From the NCBI GenBank assembly GCA_002173095.1, contig NHBK01000005.1, positions 124,001-188,000 on the forward strand: a stretch of DNA of 64,000 nucleotides. Direction: 5' to 3'. Made by a program: the position numbers and the translations under genes. A model generated the notes under the pieces. The model did not search any database, was not told where the DNA came from, and worked only from the letters and a program-made list of their open reading frames with translations. The DNA comes from Hyphomonadaceae bacterium TMED5 (lineage in GTDB: Bacteria > Pseudomonadota > Alphaproteobacteria > Caulobacterales > Hyphomonadaceae). Below, piece by piece: positions 27,938 to 36,244 of this stretch. Positions within the stretch are counted from its first letter, which is position 1; every line of letters begins with the position of its first letter.

Positions 27938-28044
27938 GCAATGTCTCCAGTCGGAAAATTCGGAAAGGCGGCTTCATATGCTTTAAAGGCGCCAAGGTCA
28001 ATGAGGAATCCGGGAATTCTTCGGCGAGGGCTGAAGATTCCGGA

Positions 28045-28821
28045 TTATTTATTCCGGAAGTGCGGATCCCTCTTCTCAATAAAGGCCTCCATGCCCTCAT
28101 CCTTGTCCTCTGTGGCGAAGACAGAATGGAACAGGCGGCGCTCCGTCATGATGCCCTGGCTGAGAGTCGTCTCATAAGCGGCATTCACGCTCTCCTTCAC
28201 CATCATAGCGACAGGAAGAGATTTGGATGTAATGATAGATGCGACTTTTTTCGCTTCTTCCAGAAGCACGTCAGGCGCGACTACGCGAGCCACCAGACCA
28301 CAACGCTCCGCTTCCTCAGCGTCGATCATGCGACCCGTCAGGCACATATCCATCGCTTTGGATTTACCAACGAAACGTGTGAGGCGTTGCGTACCGCCCG
28401 CGCCCGGCAAAACACCAAGATTGATTTCAGGCTGACCGAACTTTGCGTTCTCAGCAGCGATGATGAAATCGCACATCATGGCGAGTTCACATCCACCGCC
28501 CAGTGCATATCCGGCGACAGCCGCGATCACAGGCTTCCGGCAACGGGAAACCCGTTCCCAGTTACGGGTGATCAGATCCTGCTTATAGGCAGAGACGAAG
28601 TCATAGGCTTTAAGCTCTTTAATATCGGCGCCCGCTGCGAATGCTTTCTTAGAGCCCGTTATAATGATGCAGCCAATGTCGTCATTGTCTTCAAATTCAT
28701 CCACCGCAGCCGTCAGCTCATCCATGAGCGTGTTATTCAGCGCGTTGAGGTCATCAGGTCGATTAAGACGAATAATGCCGGTCTGATCGTGAATTTCGAT
28801 CAGCAATGTTTCATAGGCCAT
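28045..28821 (-). CDS. Enoyl-CoA hydratase (crotonase)
   Basis: A 258-residue crotonase-fold enzyme from the ATG at 28821 (AAGGACC upstream). The oxyanion-hole motif [11 protein letters not shown] is near residue 60. The second catalytic region [20 protein letters not shown] is at about 99-118, followed by [20 protein letters not shown] with the catalytic Glu. It hydrates trans-2-enoyl-CoA in fatty-acid beta-oxidation. It is codirectional with mutM (138-bp gap) and rpsT. This gene at this place is conserved in many alphaproteobacteria. Confidence 0.93.
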   Translation of the reverse strand: MAYETLLIEIHDQTGIIRLNRPDDLNALNNTLMDELTAAVDEFEDNDDIGCIIITGSKKAFAAGADIKELKAYDFVSAYKQDLITRNWERVSRCRKPVIAAVAGYALGGGCELAMMCDFIIAAENAKFGQPEINLGVLPGAGGTQRLTRFVGKSKAMDMCLTGRMIDAEEAERCGLVARVVAPDVLLEEAKKVASIITSKSLPVAMMVKESVNAAYETTLSQGIMTERRLFHSVFATEDKDEGMEAFIEKRDPHFRNK

Positions 28822-28959
28822 AAAGGGTCCTTTTTCGGCGAACATTTATCAGAACTGCAAAACACCTTTGAGGTTCCTGCTATTCTCTGGGTCTGAACGC
28901 ACCCGGAACGAGGGCGTGAGAGACCATGAAGGCCCTGCATCGTCAACCGGATAGAGCGC

Positions 28960-29814
28960 TCATCTCTGGCAGTTTGAACAGAAGAAGGTCGATCTACCGC
29001 TCTGAACTGTCCGTTGAACAGGCATTTGGCACTGCGTGCAGGCTTCGCCTTCACGACCATAAACACCGAAACTGTGCTGAAAATAGCCGAGTCCCCCATC
29101 GGCATGCGCATAGTCTTTCAGCGTAGAGCCCCCTGCCCGAATCGCATCTTCCAAGACATTGCGCACTTCATTCGCCAGGCGATCACATCGTGCTTTGCCC
29201 AGATTGAGAGCGAGCCTGCGCGGGGAAACACCAGACCGGAACAAGGCTTCGCAGACATATATATTCCCAAGCCCCGCCACCACATGCTGATCCAGCAATG
29301 CGGTCTTGATAGGGCTCCTGCGCCCTTTCAGCGCCTCATAGAGGCTCTCCCCGGAGAACGCATTGGAGAGTGGCTCGGGACCAATTTCATAAAACGGGTC
29401 TTCGCCAGCTGTAAACATCTGCATATAGCCAAACCGGCGCGGATCATTGAACACGATACGCACGCCATGCTCGGTCTCAAATTCCACATGGTCATGCTGC
29501 GGCAGCGTGGGCTGGGCGTGTACGAACTGGCCCGGCGCATCTGGCAGGTCCGCGGCCGCCGGATCGATAATGGTGAAACGGCCCGACATGCCCAAATGCA
29601 TGACAAGCCGCTCATCGCGGTCGGTATCCGCGACAAGGAACTTCGCCCGCCGCGCAAGACTGACAACCCGGGCGCCGGTCAGGCGTTCTTCCATGCGCTC
29701 AGGAAACGGGAAACGCAGATCAGGCCGATTAAGACGTACAGAGGTCAGGCGCGCGCCTTCCAGATGAGGCTGCAGGCCGCGTCGTACGGTTTCGACTTCA
29801 GGTAATTCAGGCAT
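28960..29814 (-). CDS. mutM: Formamidopyrimidine-DNA glycosylase
   Basis: A 284-residue bifunctional glycosylase/AP lyase. The catalytic N-terminus PELPEVETVRRGL (Pro1 nucleophile, Glu2) is present. QHVVAGLGNIYVCEALF is the H2TH motif region. The C-terminal zinc finger has CTQC and CSNC pairs with an intact Arg in QSGRSTFFC. It removes 8-oxoguanine and formamidopyrimidines. It sits downstream of the MBOAT gene and upstream of enoyl-CoA hydratase, all on the minus strand. Confidence 0.97.
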   Translation of the reverse strand: MPELPEVETVRRGLQPHLEGARLTSVRLNRPDLRFPFPERMEERLTGARVVSLARRAKFLVADTDRDERLVMHLGMSGRFTIIDPAAADLPDAPGQFVHAQPTLPQHDHVEFETEHGVRIVFNDPRRFGYMQMFTAGEDPFYEIGPEPLSNAFSGESLYEALKGRRSPIKTALLDQHVVAGLGNIYVCEALFRSGVSPRRLALNLGKARCDRLANEVRNVLEDAIRAGGSTLKDYAHADGGLGYFQHSFGVYGREGEACTQCQMPVQRTVQSGRSTFFCSNCQR

Positions 29815-29866
29815 GTCCGCCAGTTAGCCAGAAAAGCGACGCTTGAACAGCACCGCTTTGCAGACC

Positions 29867-31285
29867 TTAAAACTGGAAATACACGAAAGGCGCTGATTTC
29901 AGCGGATAGAGCGCCAGCATAAGTGCGGCGAGGCACCCCATGCCCGCCCAGTAAAGCGAAGGCGAACGGAAGATCGGTGTACGCGAAATACGTTTCAGAA
30001 CATCTGTCTGGCTGAACACGCTATCGATGATAATGAGCAGCGGCACCCAGAAGGCGACCCATGGCAGGCTTGCCTCACCGCCTGCGCGCAGGCCGACAAA
30101 CCCGGCCCATACAGACAGCGTGTCCGCCATGCTTTCAGCGCGGAACGGCACCCATGCGGCAAACACCATGAATACGGTCAGAACCAGTCCGAACATGCCT
30201 CCCAGTGCCGGGATCAACTCCTTACCGGCGACATGCCCCATGATGAAGCGGTGCACACTCAGCGCTGCGCCATGAAGCGCGCCCCAGAGCACAAAGCTCC
30301 AGGCTGCACCGTGCCAAAGGCCACCCAGCACCATGGTGATCATCAGATTGCGATAGGTCTTCACCGGGCCAAGGCGATTACCCCCCAACGGAATATAGAG
30401 ATAATCGCGCAGCCAGAATGACAGCGACATATGCCAGCGACGCCAGAAAACCGCGATCGAGGTCGAGCTATACGGGTCGTCAAAGTTCTTCGGAATGTAG
30501 AATCCGAACCATCGCGCTACGCCAATCGCCATCAGGGAATAGCCCGCAAAGTCGAAATAGATCTGCGTGCCGAAAGCGAAGGTCGCGCCGATAACCGACG
30601 GGGTATTGTAAGCGGAAATATCGGCAAAGACCGGGTCCACAAAGGGCGCGATATTATCTGCCAGCCCCGCCTTATAGACAAAGCCCAGAATAAAGGCCCG
30701 CGCTCCGGCCGCCACCAACCCGCCGCTAAAGGTCTTCTTGCGATCAATCTGCGGAAAGAAGCTTGCCGCCCGCACAATCGGGCCCGCCACGAGCTGCGGG
30801 AAGAAGGCGATGTAAAAGGCGACGCGCGCAAACTGCGTCTCGACCGGCAATTGCCTGCGATAAATGTCCACCAGATAGGAAATGGCCTGAAAGATATAAA
30901 AGCTGATACCGACCGGCAGGATGATGTTCAGCGTGGGCCATGACGCATCCATGCCGATGGTCGAAAGCGCCACGCGCGCGCTTTCAGAGAAGAAGCCGAA
31001 ATATTTGAATGTCGCCAGCATGACGAGCTGAAATGCGATAGCGGGCCAGAGCACCCAGAGCTGTGCGCGCTGGGACTCCTCGCGCTTCTTCATCATCAGA
31101 CCTGCAAACCAGGCCACGAAAACGACAGCGCCGATAAGCGCAAGAAAGCGCACATCCCACCAGCCATAAAAGACGATGCTGGCAAGCAGCAGCCAGTCAT
31201 TGCGCCAGCTGCCGCGCATAATGCCCCAATAGACACCCAGCACGATCATCAGGAAGAGCGGGAAAATCGCTTCAGTGAAAATCAT
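29867..31285 (-). CDS. MBOAT family O-acyltransferase (AlgI-like)
   Basis: A 472-residue polytopic membrane protein with about ten hydrophobic helices. AlgI/DltB-type motifs are present: LLLASIVFYGWWD near the N-terminus, FFPQLVAGPIVRA, WRRWHMSLSFWLRDYLYIPLG, and the active-site His in VLGGLWHGAAW. Such enzymes pass an acyl (usually acetyl) group across the membrane to a polysaccharide or teichoic-acid-like acceptor. The ATG overlaps the stop of the SGNH-type gene (ATGA), so the two are a coupled pair for polymer O-acylation. The acceptor polymer is unknown; no glycan biosynthesis genes are nearby. Confidence 0.92.
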   Translation of the reverse strand: MIFTEAIFPLFLMIVLGVYWGIMRGSWRNDWLLLASIVFYGWWDVRFLALIGAVVFVAWFAGLMMKKREESQRAQLWVLWPAIAFQLVMLATFKYFGFFSESARVALSTIGMDASWPTLNIILPVGISFYIFQAISYLVDIYRRQLPVETQFARVAFYIAFFPQLVAGPIVRAASFFPQIDRKKTFSGGLVAAGARAFILGFVYKAGLADNIAPFVDPVFADISAYNTPSVIGATFAFGTQIYFDFAGYSLMAIGVARWFGFYIPKNFDDPYSSTSIAVFWRRWHMSLSFWLRDYLYIPLGGNRLGPVKTYRNLMITMVLGGLWHGAAWSFVLWGALHGAALSVHRFIMGHVAGKELIPALGGMFGLVLTVFMVFAAWVPFRAESMADTLSVWAGFVGLRAGGEASLPWVAFWVPLLIIIDSVFSQTDVLKRISRTPIFRSPSLYWAGMGCLAALMLALYPLKSAPFVYFQF

Positions 31286-32361
31286 TGCAGCGCCCCCCGC
31301 GACTGAATTTCGGCGGCGAGCCAGGCTGTGTAGAGCTCTGCGCCCTCACGCAGCAAATGTTCATGGTCGAACCAGACATCGCCTTCCAGCTGGCTGAGAA
31401 GCATTTCATCCACGGGCGCAATGCACGGAAATTCAGAGAGTTCACCCGCACAAAGATCAGCGACATAGGCGCGATCGAGCGGTTCAAGCACGGGCGGGTA
31501 ATAATATGCGATCTGGCGCACGCCCGCTTCCTGAAGACGGCGGCGTTGATCATGCCGGAAAAGACGCGCCCAGGCCGGCCCCTCTTCAGCCTGGATCACC
31601 AAAGGCTCGGTGAGCGCAGCACTGATCTCTTCAGACTGCCAGGTAAAGGTATCCCGAGGCTGGTCCTGTGGGTCAAAAGCTGGAGACGGCGCAATCTCGT
31701 CAACGGTTTCACCGGTCGAAAGAATGCCAATATTGACGAAGTTCAACAGAATATGGGCCTTCATCAGAACCCAGTCTTTCACACAGTCAGCCGTGCCATG
31801 GCACTGGCCCTGTGCGAGGCCCTTCAGCGTCCAATAGGTTGAGTTCGGGTCGAACTGCTCAATGGCGCGATCTGAGAACTTTCCAACTTCAAACACATAG
31901 GCCGGATTGTGATCGTAAAGATCAGATACTTCCAGGAATACGGCATCCGGCGCCATGCCGGTCATATGCATAAACTGCCAAAGATGGGCATCACGCTCCT
32001 GAAGGCTCGCGCCTTCCAGCGAAAGGTTGATCACGCGATGCGGATAGCCTTCCGCTCGCAGGCGCCGCGTCAGCGCCTCGTCATCAATGCCGTTGCGCGT
32101 ATAGCTCGCGCCGACAAAGACAGCGAAAGGCGTGTCTGGCTCCTCGCGCACTTGCTGGGCGGCATAGGCAACGAAGCGATCATAATCTGTGGGGCGGGTA
32201 ATGTCGGCGCTCTGCGTCGCAATGCGTATCGCGAAGGTGCACACCAGAAGGGACGCGGTGAACCATAAGAGACCGGGAAAAAAGCGCGATTTCGCCGGAG
32301 CACGGAACAGGCGCGCCAGCACAAGTGCCAGAATGGCTGCGAGCAACGCAATCCAGTGCAT
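31282..32361 (-). CDS. Membrane-anchored SGNH-type acyltransferase partner of MBOAT protein
   Basis: A 359-residue protein with two N-terminal hydrophobic helices (about 2-20 and 28-48), then a periplasmic domain. A block I-like VGASYTRNGID puts the nucleophile serine at S86. A C-terminal WFDHEHLLREGA supplies Asp332 and His335 of a Ser-Asp-His triad, in the AlgX/DltD manner. It probably transfers the acyl group delivered by MBOAT. Overall identity to AlgJ/AlgX cannot be judged by eye. It is coupled to the MBOAT gene by ATGA. Confidence 0.75.
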   Translation of the reverse strand: MHWIALLAAILALVLARLFRAPAKSRFFPGLLWFTASLLVCTFAIRIATQSADITRPTDYDRFVAYAAQQVREEPDTPFAVFVGASYTRNGIDDEALTRRLRAEGYPHRVINLSLEGASLQERDAHLWQFMHMTGMAPDAVFLEVSDLYDHNPAYVFEVGKFSDRAIEQFDPNSTYWTLKGLAQGQCHGTADCVKDWVLMKAHILLNFVNIGILSTGETVDEIAPSPAFDPQDQPRDTFTWQSEEISAALTEPLVIQAEEGPAWARLFRHDQRRRLQEAGVRQIAYYYPPVLEPLDRAYVADLCAGELSEFPCIAPVDEMLLSQLEGDVWFDHEHLLREGAELYTAWLAAEIQSRGALQ

Positions 32362-32566
32362 AGTTCCGAAAACACCCCACTACCGAAATCTTCAGCGCGC
32401 AAACTGTCGGAAAAAAACTGAATTCACGTGTCCCTTGAGGTTCAAACTCATTCGAGCCTGTTAACTTTCGGGTAGCAAAGGCCTTGCCACACCTGAAAAC
32501 GGGCAGAATTCACGCCTTCAGCCCGCTGCATTCAAAATTTGATAGGAATCTGGTGGTATTTGGTAT

Positions 32567-32594
32567 TTGAAATCTGCTCGGGATTGGGTATATG
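32567..32594 (+). promoter_or_regulatory. Predicted promoter of tRNA-Thr
   Basis: TTGAAA (32567-32572), a 16-bp spacer and TATATG (32589-32594), ending 17 bp before the tRNA 5' end. A GC-rich discriminator is not evident. Confidence 0.5.
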
Positions 32595-32611
32595 CCCGTT
32601 TCCTCTGGTGT

Positions 32612-32687
32612 GCCGCTTTAGCTCAGCTGGTAGAGCATCGCATTCGTAATGCGGGGGTCAGGTGTTCAAGTCACCTAAGCGGCACCA
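32612..32687 (+). tRNA. tRNA-Thr (anticodon CGT)
   Basis: A full 76-nt cloverleaf. The acceptor stem GCCGCTT pairs with AAGCGGC. The D arm is GCTCAGCTGGTAGAGC. The anticodon stem-loop TCGCA-TTCGTAA-TGCGG has anticodon CGT at 32645-32647. The T arm is AGGTG-TTCAAGT-CACCT, and the 3' end is ACCA, encoded in DNA. It reads ACG threonine codons. A structured palindromic element follows immediately. Confidence 0.95.
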
Positions 32688-32746
32688 TTCATCTCCATTT
32701 TGCTTCGCAAAAATTTTTGATCCAGTGGATCAAAAATAGAGATGAA
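32688..32746. repeat. Three-way-junction palindromic element directly after the tRNA CCA
   Basis: Outer arms TTCATCTC (32688-32695) and GAGATGAA (32739-32746) enclose two hairpins: TTTTGC-TTC-GCAAAA (32698-32712) and TTTTTGATCC-AGT-GGATCAAAAA (32714-32736). All stems are perfect. It starts on the base after the encoded CCA. It may act as a tRNA trailer or terminator (A/T-rich stems, T-run inside) or be a dispersed repeat unit. Confidence 0.65.
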
Positions 32747-32895
32747 TTATGTTTGCTTTGCCTCACGCCGCACAGCGGCTCCGACAGGCGGGCGAAGCCC
32801 GACGGCAGGTCTCCCGCTGTATGGATTTGAGCACAATTAAATGATCGCCCGCACTGGCTGCGCCAGCGCGATGGATCGCGCTCAAGGCTGGGGTC

Positions 32896-33384
32896 TCATG
32901 CCTCAGGCAGGGTATATTTTCTGGAGCGGTTTTCTATATACCATTTGGGCGATCTGGCCTCGGCGAAGGCATTGAGCGCTTCAAGGTGAGTTTGTAGATT
33001 TACGTGCCGGTTGCCGGCCGGAAAATGAATGCAGAAACACCCTTCGGCGACATGGTCTATAGGATATCGCGCGCCATCAAGCTCTACATATCCACCGCGC
33101 CCTTCATGAACGACAGTAATGACCTGCGCGGCTTTCTGCCGCTCGAGCGACCACCAATAGATAACATCACGAAAGTCAGTTCTGGCCGCCTCAACAAGGC
33201 GGATCAGCTCTTCAGCATCGCCCTGACTTAAGTTCAGTATCGCGTCGATTGCATTGTCGAGATTGGATTGTGAGTCCATGGCGTGCGCGGGGGTGAGGTT
33301 ATCCAATGCTGCGATCACGTTCGGCAGATCAGCCTCGGCGAAATCCGCGCGAAGCCTGTTCAAATGCGTAAGGGCAAGGCTCAT
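32896..33384 (-). CDS. Hypothetical protein
   Basis: A 162-residue protein I do not recognise. The N-terminal half is helical and Leu/Ala/Asp-rich (SLALTHLNRLRADFAEADL). A strand-rich middle follows (AQVITVVHEGRGGYVELDG, GCFCIHFPAGNRHVNL) and a basic C-terminus (PKWYIENRSRKYTLP). No signal peptide or membrane segment is seen. GAGG stands about 8 nt before the ATG, so it is probably a true gene. It is the first of three unknown genes between tRNA-Thr and the truncated hemoglobin. Confidence 0.6.
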   Translation of the reverse strand: MSLALTHLNRLRADFAEADLPNVIAALDNLTPAHAMDSQSNLDNAIDAILNLSQGDAEELIRLVEAARTDFRDVIYWWSLERQKAAQVITVVHEGRGGYVELDGARYPIDHVAEGCFCIHFPAGNRHVNLQTHLEALNAFAEARSPKWYIENRSRKYTLPEA

Positions 33385-33490
33385 AGGAAAACCTCAGAGA
33401 TAATCATAACCTATACCCCTTGTCGGGTGAGCAAGCTGACAGCCCAAGACTTTTGACCCGACAACGCGCGTTCTGTTCACGGCTTCGGCC

Positions 33491-33805
33491 TCAAGCGCTC
33501 GCAAAAACGCTACTGAACGCAATAAAGAGCGCAGTCACCATGTTGGTCGTCATGCCTTTCGGGCGGCTGACTTTCCAGTGCCCGACACTTGCCGACAGCG
33601 TATCGCGAAAAGCCATGACACGATAAGCTATCGCCTTTTCGACATGCGTTTTGCCTTCGTAATAGTCCGACATCACCTCCAGCGCAGACAGGAAGCGCTG
33701 CAGGCGTTCTGTCTCCACATCGTCACTCATGCGAAAACGAAATAACAGGCCATCATCGGCATCATATTCATGATTGAACAGCGCAAGGGCATCTTCAGCG
33801 GTCAT
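33491..33805 (-). CDS. Small hypothetical protein
   Basis: A 104-residue protein from the ATG at 33805; a TTG at 33814 is the alternative start. The N-terminal two thirds is soluble (TAEDALALFNHEYDADDGLL, RLQRFLSALEVMSDYYEGKT). The C-terminus has one hydrophobic segment (NMVTALFIAFSSVFASA) that could be a tail anchor. I recognise no family and the ribosome binding site is poor. Coding is moderately likely, because no competing frame fits better. Confidence 0.45.
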   Translation of the reverse strand: MTAEDALALFNHEYDADDGLLFRFRMSDDVETERLQRFLSALEVMSDYYEGKTHVEKAIAYRVMAFRDTLSASVGHWKVSRPKGMTTNMVTALFIAFSSVFASA

Positions 33806-34010
33806 GGTCTGCAACTTATTAAAGAAATCATTGGTCCGCTCGCGATATCATGTGCATTACTCAGCCGCATGAAACCCAGAATTGTCAAATGCTTACGTAG
33901 GTCTCTGCGGTTATGACGACGATTTACGATCTTGCTACGGCACTGAAGTCGGACCCGCAGCAGATAGCCGATACACAGGCGCTCACGCTAGATACGTTAC
34001 CAGCGATCAA

Positions 34011-34334
34011 ATGAGTAAGACACTGACCATTCAGATCACACGTGACAGTGTCAGCGCAGGCGATGATATTCATGCGCCGCACACCATGACTTTACGCGCA
34101 AGGCCTGACGATACGCTTGCCGTAGTCGTATCGCGTCTTTACGACCGCTATATTCCGAGGGTCGCTGGATCAGGACACTTCTGGGTCGCTAAAACCGCAG
34201 GGCAGACAATTGCCCACTCTGAAGGTAACGCCAACACGCCGCACTTCACAGGGTTTGCGGAGCGTCGGCTTGAGGACCTGAAAAAGGAAGCCACTCTGGC
34301 TATCCACCTGACCTACCACCCAGCATCCTGGTGA
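34011..34334 (+). CDS. Small hypothetical protein
   Basis: A 107-residue protein from the ATG at 34011 (MSKTLTIQITRDSVSAGDDI). The frame is open to a TTG at 33882, but that extension has atypical composition. Predicted strand-helix character: TLTIQITRDSVSAGDD, TLAVVVSRLYDRYIP, HFWVAKTAGQTIAHSEG, EATLAIHLTYHP. It is soluble, with no Cys in the shorter form. No family is recognised. It is upstream of and codirectional with the truncated hemoglobin gene (98-bp gap). Confidence 0.5.
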   Translation: MSKTLTIQITRDSVSAGDDIHAPHTMTLRARPDDTLAVVVSRLYDRYIPRVAGSGHFWVAKTAGQTIAHSEGNANTPHFTGFAERRLEDLKKEATLAIHLTYHPASW

Positions 34335-34432
34335 AATGGAGATTGAGGCTCGATATCCGAGCAACGTCATCCTGTCACATTGAAACCAGGCGATGCCGGG
34401 CACAGATAGAGGGCTGATCAGGAGACCTCATC

Positions 34433-34891
34433 GTGACGGAAAAACGCCAGCGCTCAGCCGAAGAGCGTATCGCTGACAAGCAAGCCGAAGCCGCAGCTAT
34501 GGGCGTCGATGAGGCATATGTCTCACATTTGGTGGATGAGTTTTACAACCGCGTCCGCGCGAACGAACAGCTTGGCCCCATCTTCGAAGGCGCAATTGGC
34601 GACCATTGGGCGCCGCATCTTTCTACCATGAAGGACTTCTGGTCCAGCATGGTGCTGAGCACCGGGCGTTATGATGGCCGCCCTCTGCCCAAACATATGA
34701 AACTGGAAGGCCTGACGCCCCAGCATTTCGAAACTTGGCTGGAGCTGTTCTATCAGACTTTAAAAGACACCGCCCCCAGCCAGGAGGCTGAGGACTGGTT
34801 TATTGATCGCGCCGTGCGCATCGCCAAAAGCTTTCAGCTATCGCTATTCTACCGTCCGGAACTGCGCGGCGGCGTGGTAGATGTCGGCTAG
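34433..34891 (+). CDS. Group III truncated hemoglobin
   Basis: A 152-residue globin of the 2-on-2 type. A basic N-terminal extension (1-22) precedes the globin core. B10-region residues are in VDEFYNRVRANEQLGPIF. Trp is in KDFWSSMVLSTGRYDG and the proximal His is H88 in PLPKHMKLEGLTPQHFETW, the group III pattern. It binds heme and probably handles oxygen, NO or peroxide. GTG precedes the true ATG nearby; an AGGAG ribosome binding site lies about 9 nt upstream. It converges with the glutaredoxin-MauE gene with a 4-bp overlap. Linkage to the copper operon is only positional. Confidence 0.88.
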   Translation: MTEKRQRSAEERIADKQAEAAAMGVDEAYVSHLVDEFYNRVRANEQLGPIFEGAIGDHWAPHLSTMKDFWSSMVLSTGRYDGRPLPKHMKLEGLTPQHFETWLELFYQTLKDTAPSQEAEDWFIDRAVRIAKSFQLSLFYRPELRGGVVDVG

Positions 34892-35634
34892 AGGAACAGC
34901 TTCACCAGCATCCAGATGGCCATCGCCATCATCATGATATTCTCAGTCAGCGAAACAAAGCCGAGCGGCACATTGCTATTGCCGCCAACGCACGCGCATT
35001 TGAGCTCGCGCTTATCGACATAGACCGCCTTATAGACAGAGACAGCACCAATCGTGCCGATCACCAGCGCAACCGGCGCAGCAATGATGGTCGCAAAACC
35101 GGCGAGCATTAAAACGCCGGCCCAACCTTCTGCGAATGGATAAATATAGGCATAGGGCACCCATTTTCGCGCCAGCAGATCATAGCCCAGAAACTGGCCA
35201 GAAAAGCTCGCCAGATCCTGCAGTTTCTGGATCGCCAGCACACACATGGAAATGGCGATGAAATGCTCAATCAGACGCACACCGATCACAGGCCCCGGCA
35301 ATAACCAACCGAGCGCAACCGCCATCAGAAAGGTCATTGAGAAGATCGCGATAATCGGCCGATATGTTGTTTCACCGGGTTTCTGACGATGCAGGCCGAA
35401 CTGGTCACGCAGATCATCATACCCACCAATGCGCACATCATTGATGAAGGTCTGCGGCGTTGTCTTCACGCCGTGCTTTTCCTTAAACGCGTCCGTTTCT
35501 TCCCGCGTCGTCAGATGATGGTCCTCGACCTCATACCCCTGACGCTCGAGCAGGTCTTTTGACTTCAGGCCAAAAGGGCAAATGTGCCCTGGCATCACCA
35601 TACGATACAGAACAGCTTTCTTCTTAGCTGACAT
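34888..35634 (-). CDS. Glutaredoxin-MauE membrane fusion protein
   Basis: A 248-residue fusion. Residues 8-80 form a glutaredoxin-like domain with a single active-site Cys (CPFGLKSKDLLERQGYEVED; the second Cys is missing) and the TTPQTFINDVRIGGYDDL cis-Pro/GSH region. Residues about 92-248 form a MauE/DoxX-like four-helix membrane domain with a conserved KCACVGGNSNVPLGFVSLTE loop bearing a Cys pair. Such fusions occur with copper resistance genes and may move electrons across the membrane. It is last in the copper operon, 25 nt after DUF305. The electron route is inferred. Confidence 0.8.
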   Translation of the reverse strand: MSAKKKAVLYRMVMPGHICPFGLKSKDLLERQGYEVEDHHLTTREETDAFKEKHGVKTTPQTFINDVRIGGYDDLRDQFGLHRQKPGETTYRPIIAIFSMTFLMAVALGWLLPGPVIGVRLIEHFIAISMCVLAIQKLQDLASFSGQFLGYDLLARKWVPYAYIYPFAEGWAGVLMLAGFATIIAAPVALVIGTIGAVSVYKAVYVDKRELKCACVGGNSNVPLGFVSLTENIMMMAMAIWMLVKLFL

Positions 35635-35659
35635 TTTACTCTATGCTCCCCCAATCAGT

Positions 35660-36211
35660 TTAATTGGATTCAAGTGAAAAATCAGGAACGGCTCGCGCCT
35701 CTGCTTCTGCCTGGTCTGTCGCGACACCGTTTTCTTCAATGTCGTTGATCAGCCATTCCATCTCTGCAATTTCCCGGACCTGCGCATCAATGATCCCGTC
35801 TGCCAGCTCGCGAACCCGCACGTCTTCAATGCCCGCGCGCTCACTCGTGAGAATGGCAATGGAGTGATGTGGAATCATGCCCCTCATATAGGCCTCGTCA
35901 TCGACAAGGGCCTGAGACCGGACCAACCAGACAGCCAACAGGAAAACAATCGTCGCACCTGCCAGAATTCCAATATTCAGAGTCTTGTTGCGATACATGC
36001 CCAACATGAAAAGCAACATGACGACCGTCATCGTGCACCCCATAATCAGGGTCATATAGAAGCGCGTCTCACTCCAGTGAATGTGTTCGACAGCATAGGT
36101 ATTGAGGTACATTGAGATGTACATCACCACCATGCTGACCGCGATCATGATAGCAAATCGGAGATAAGTCTTCAGATTGCCATCGGATGAATGTTCGTGG
36201 CTCATGGACAT
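35660..36211 (-). CDS. DUF305 domain-containing membrane protein
   Basis: A 183-residue protein from the ATG at 36211; a start at 36205 or 36229 is also possible. Three N-terminal hydrophobic helices (about 16-100) are followed by a DUF305 domain with the MIPHHSIAILTSE motif (two adjacent His) and AQVREIAEMEWLINDI. DUF305 proteins are ferritin-like, often found with copper or silver resistance genes, and probably bind metal. It sits between copB and the glutaredoxin-MauE gene in one operon. Confidence 0.88.
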   Translation of the reverse strand: MSMSHEHSSDGNLKTYLRFAIMIAVSMVVMYISMYLNTYAVEHIHWSETRFYMTLIMGCTMTVVMLLFMLGMYRNKTLNIGILAGATIVFLLAVWLVRSQALVDDEAYMRGMIPHHSIAILTSERAGIEDVRVRELADGIIDAQVREIAEMEWLINDIEENGVATDQAEAEARAVPDFSLESN

Positions 36212-36244
36212 GATATTCCAACGAGCCACGAAACCTTCAGTTCC

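Noticed and set aside
28060-29805. Two long plus-strand frames opposite enoyl-CoA hydratase and mutM
   Set aside because: Both are antisense to confidently identified genes and have His/Arg/Cys-rich shadow-like composition.
32714-32736. TTGAT...ATCAA as an FNR site after the tRNA
   Set aside because: The half-sites are 7 bp apart rather than 4 and form part of a perfect hairpin.
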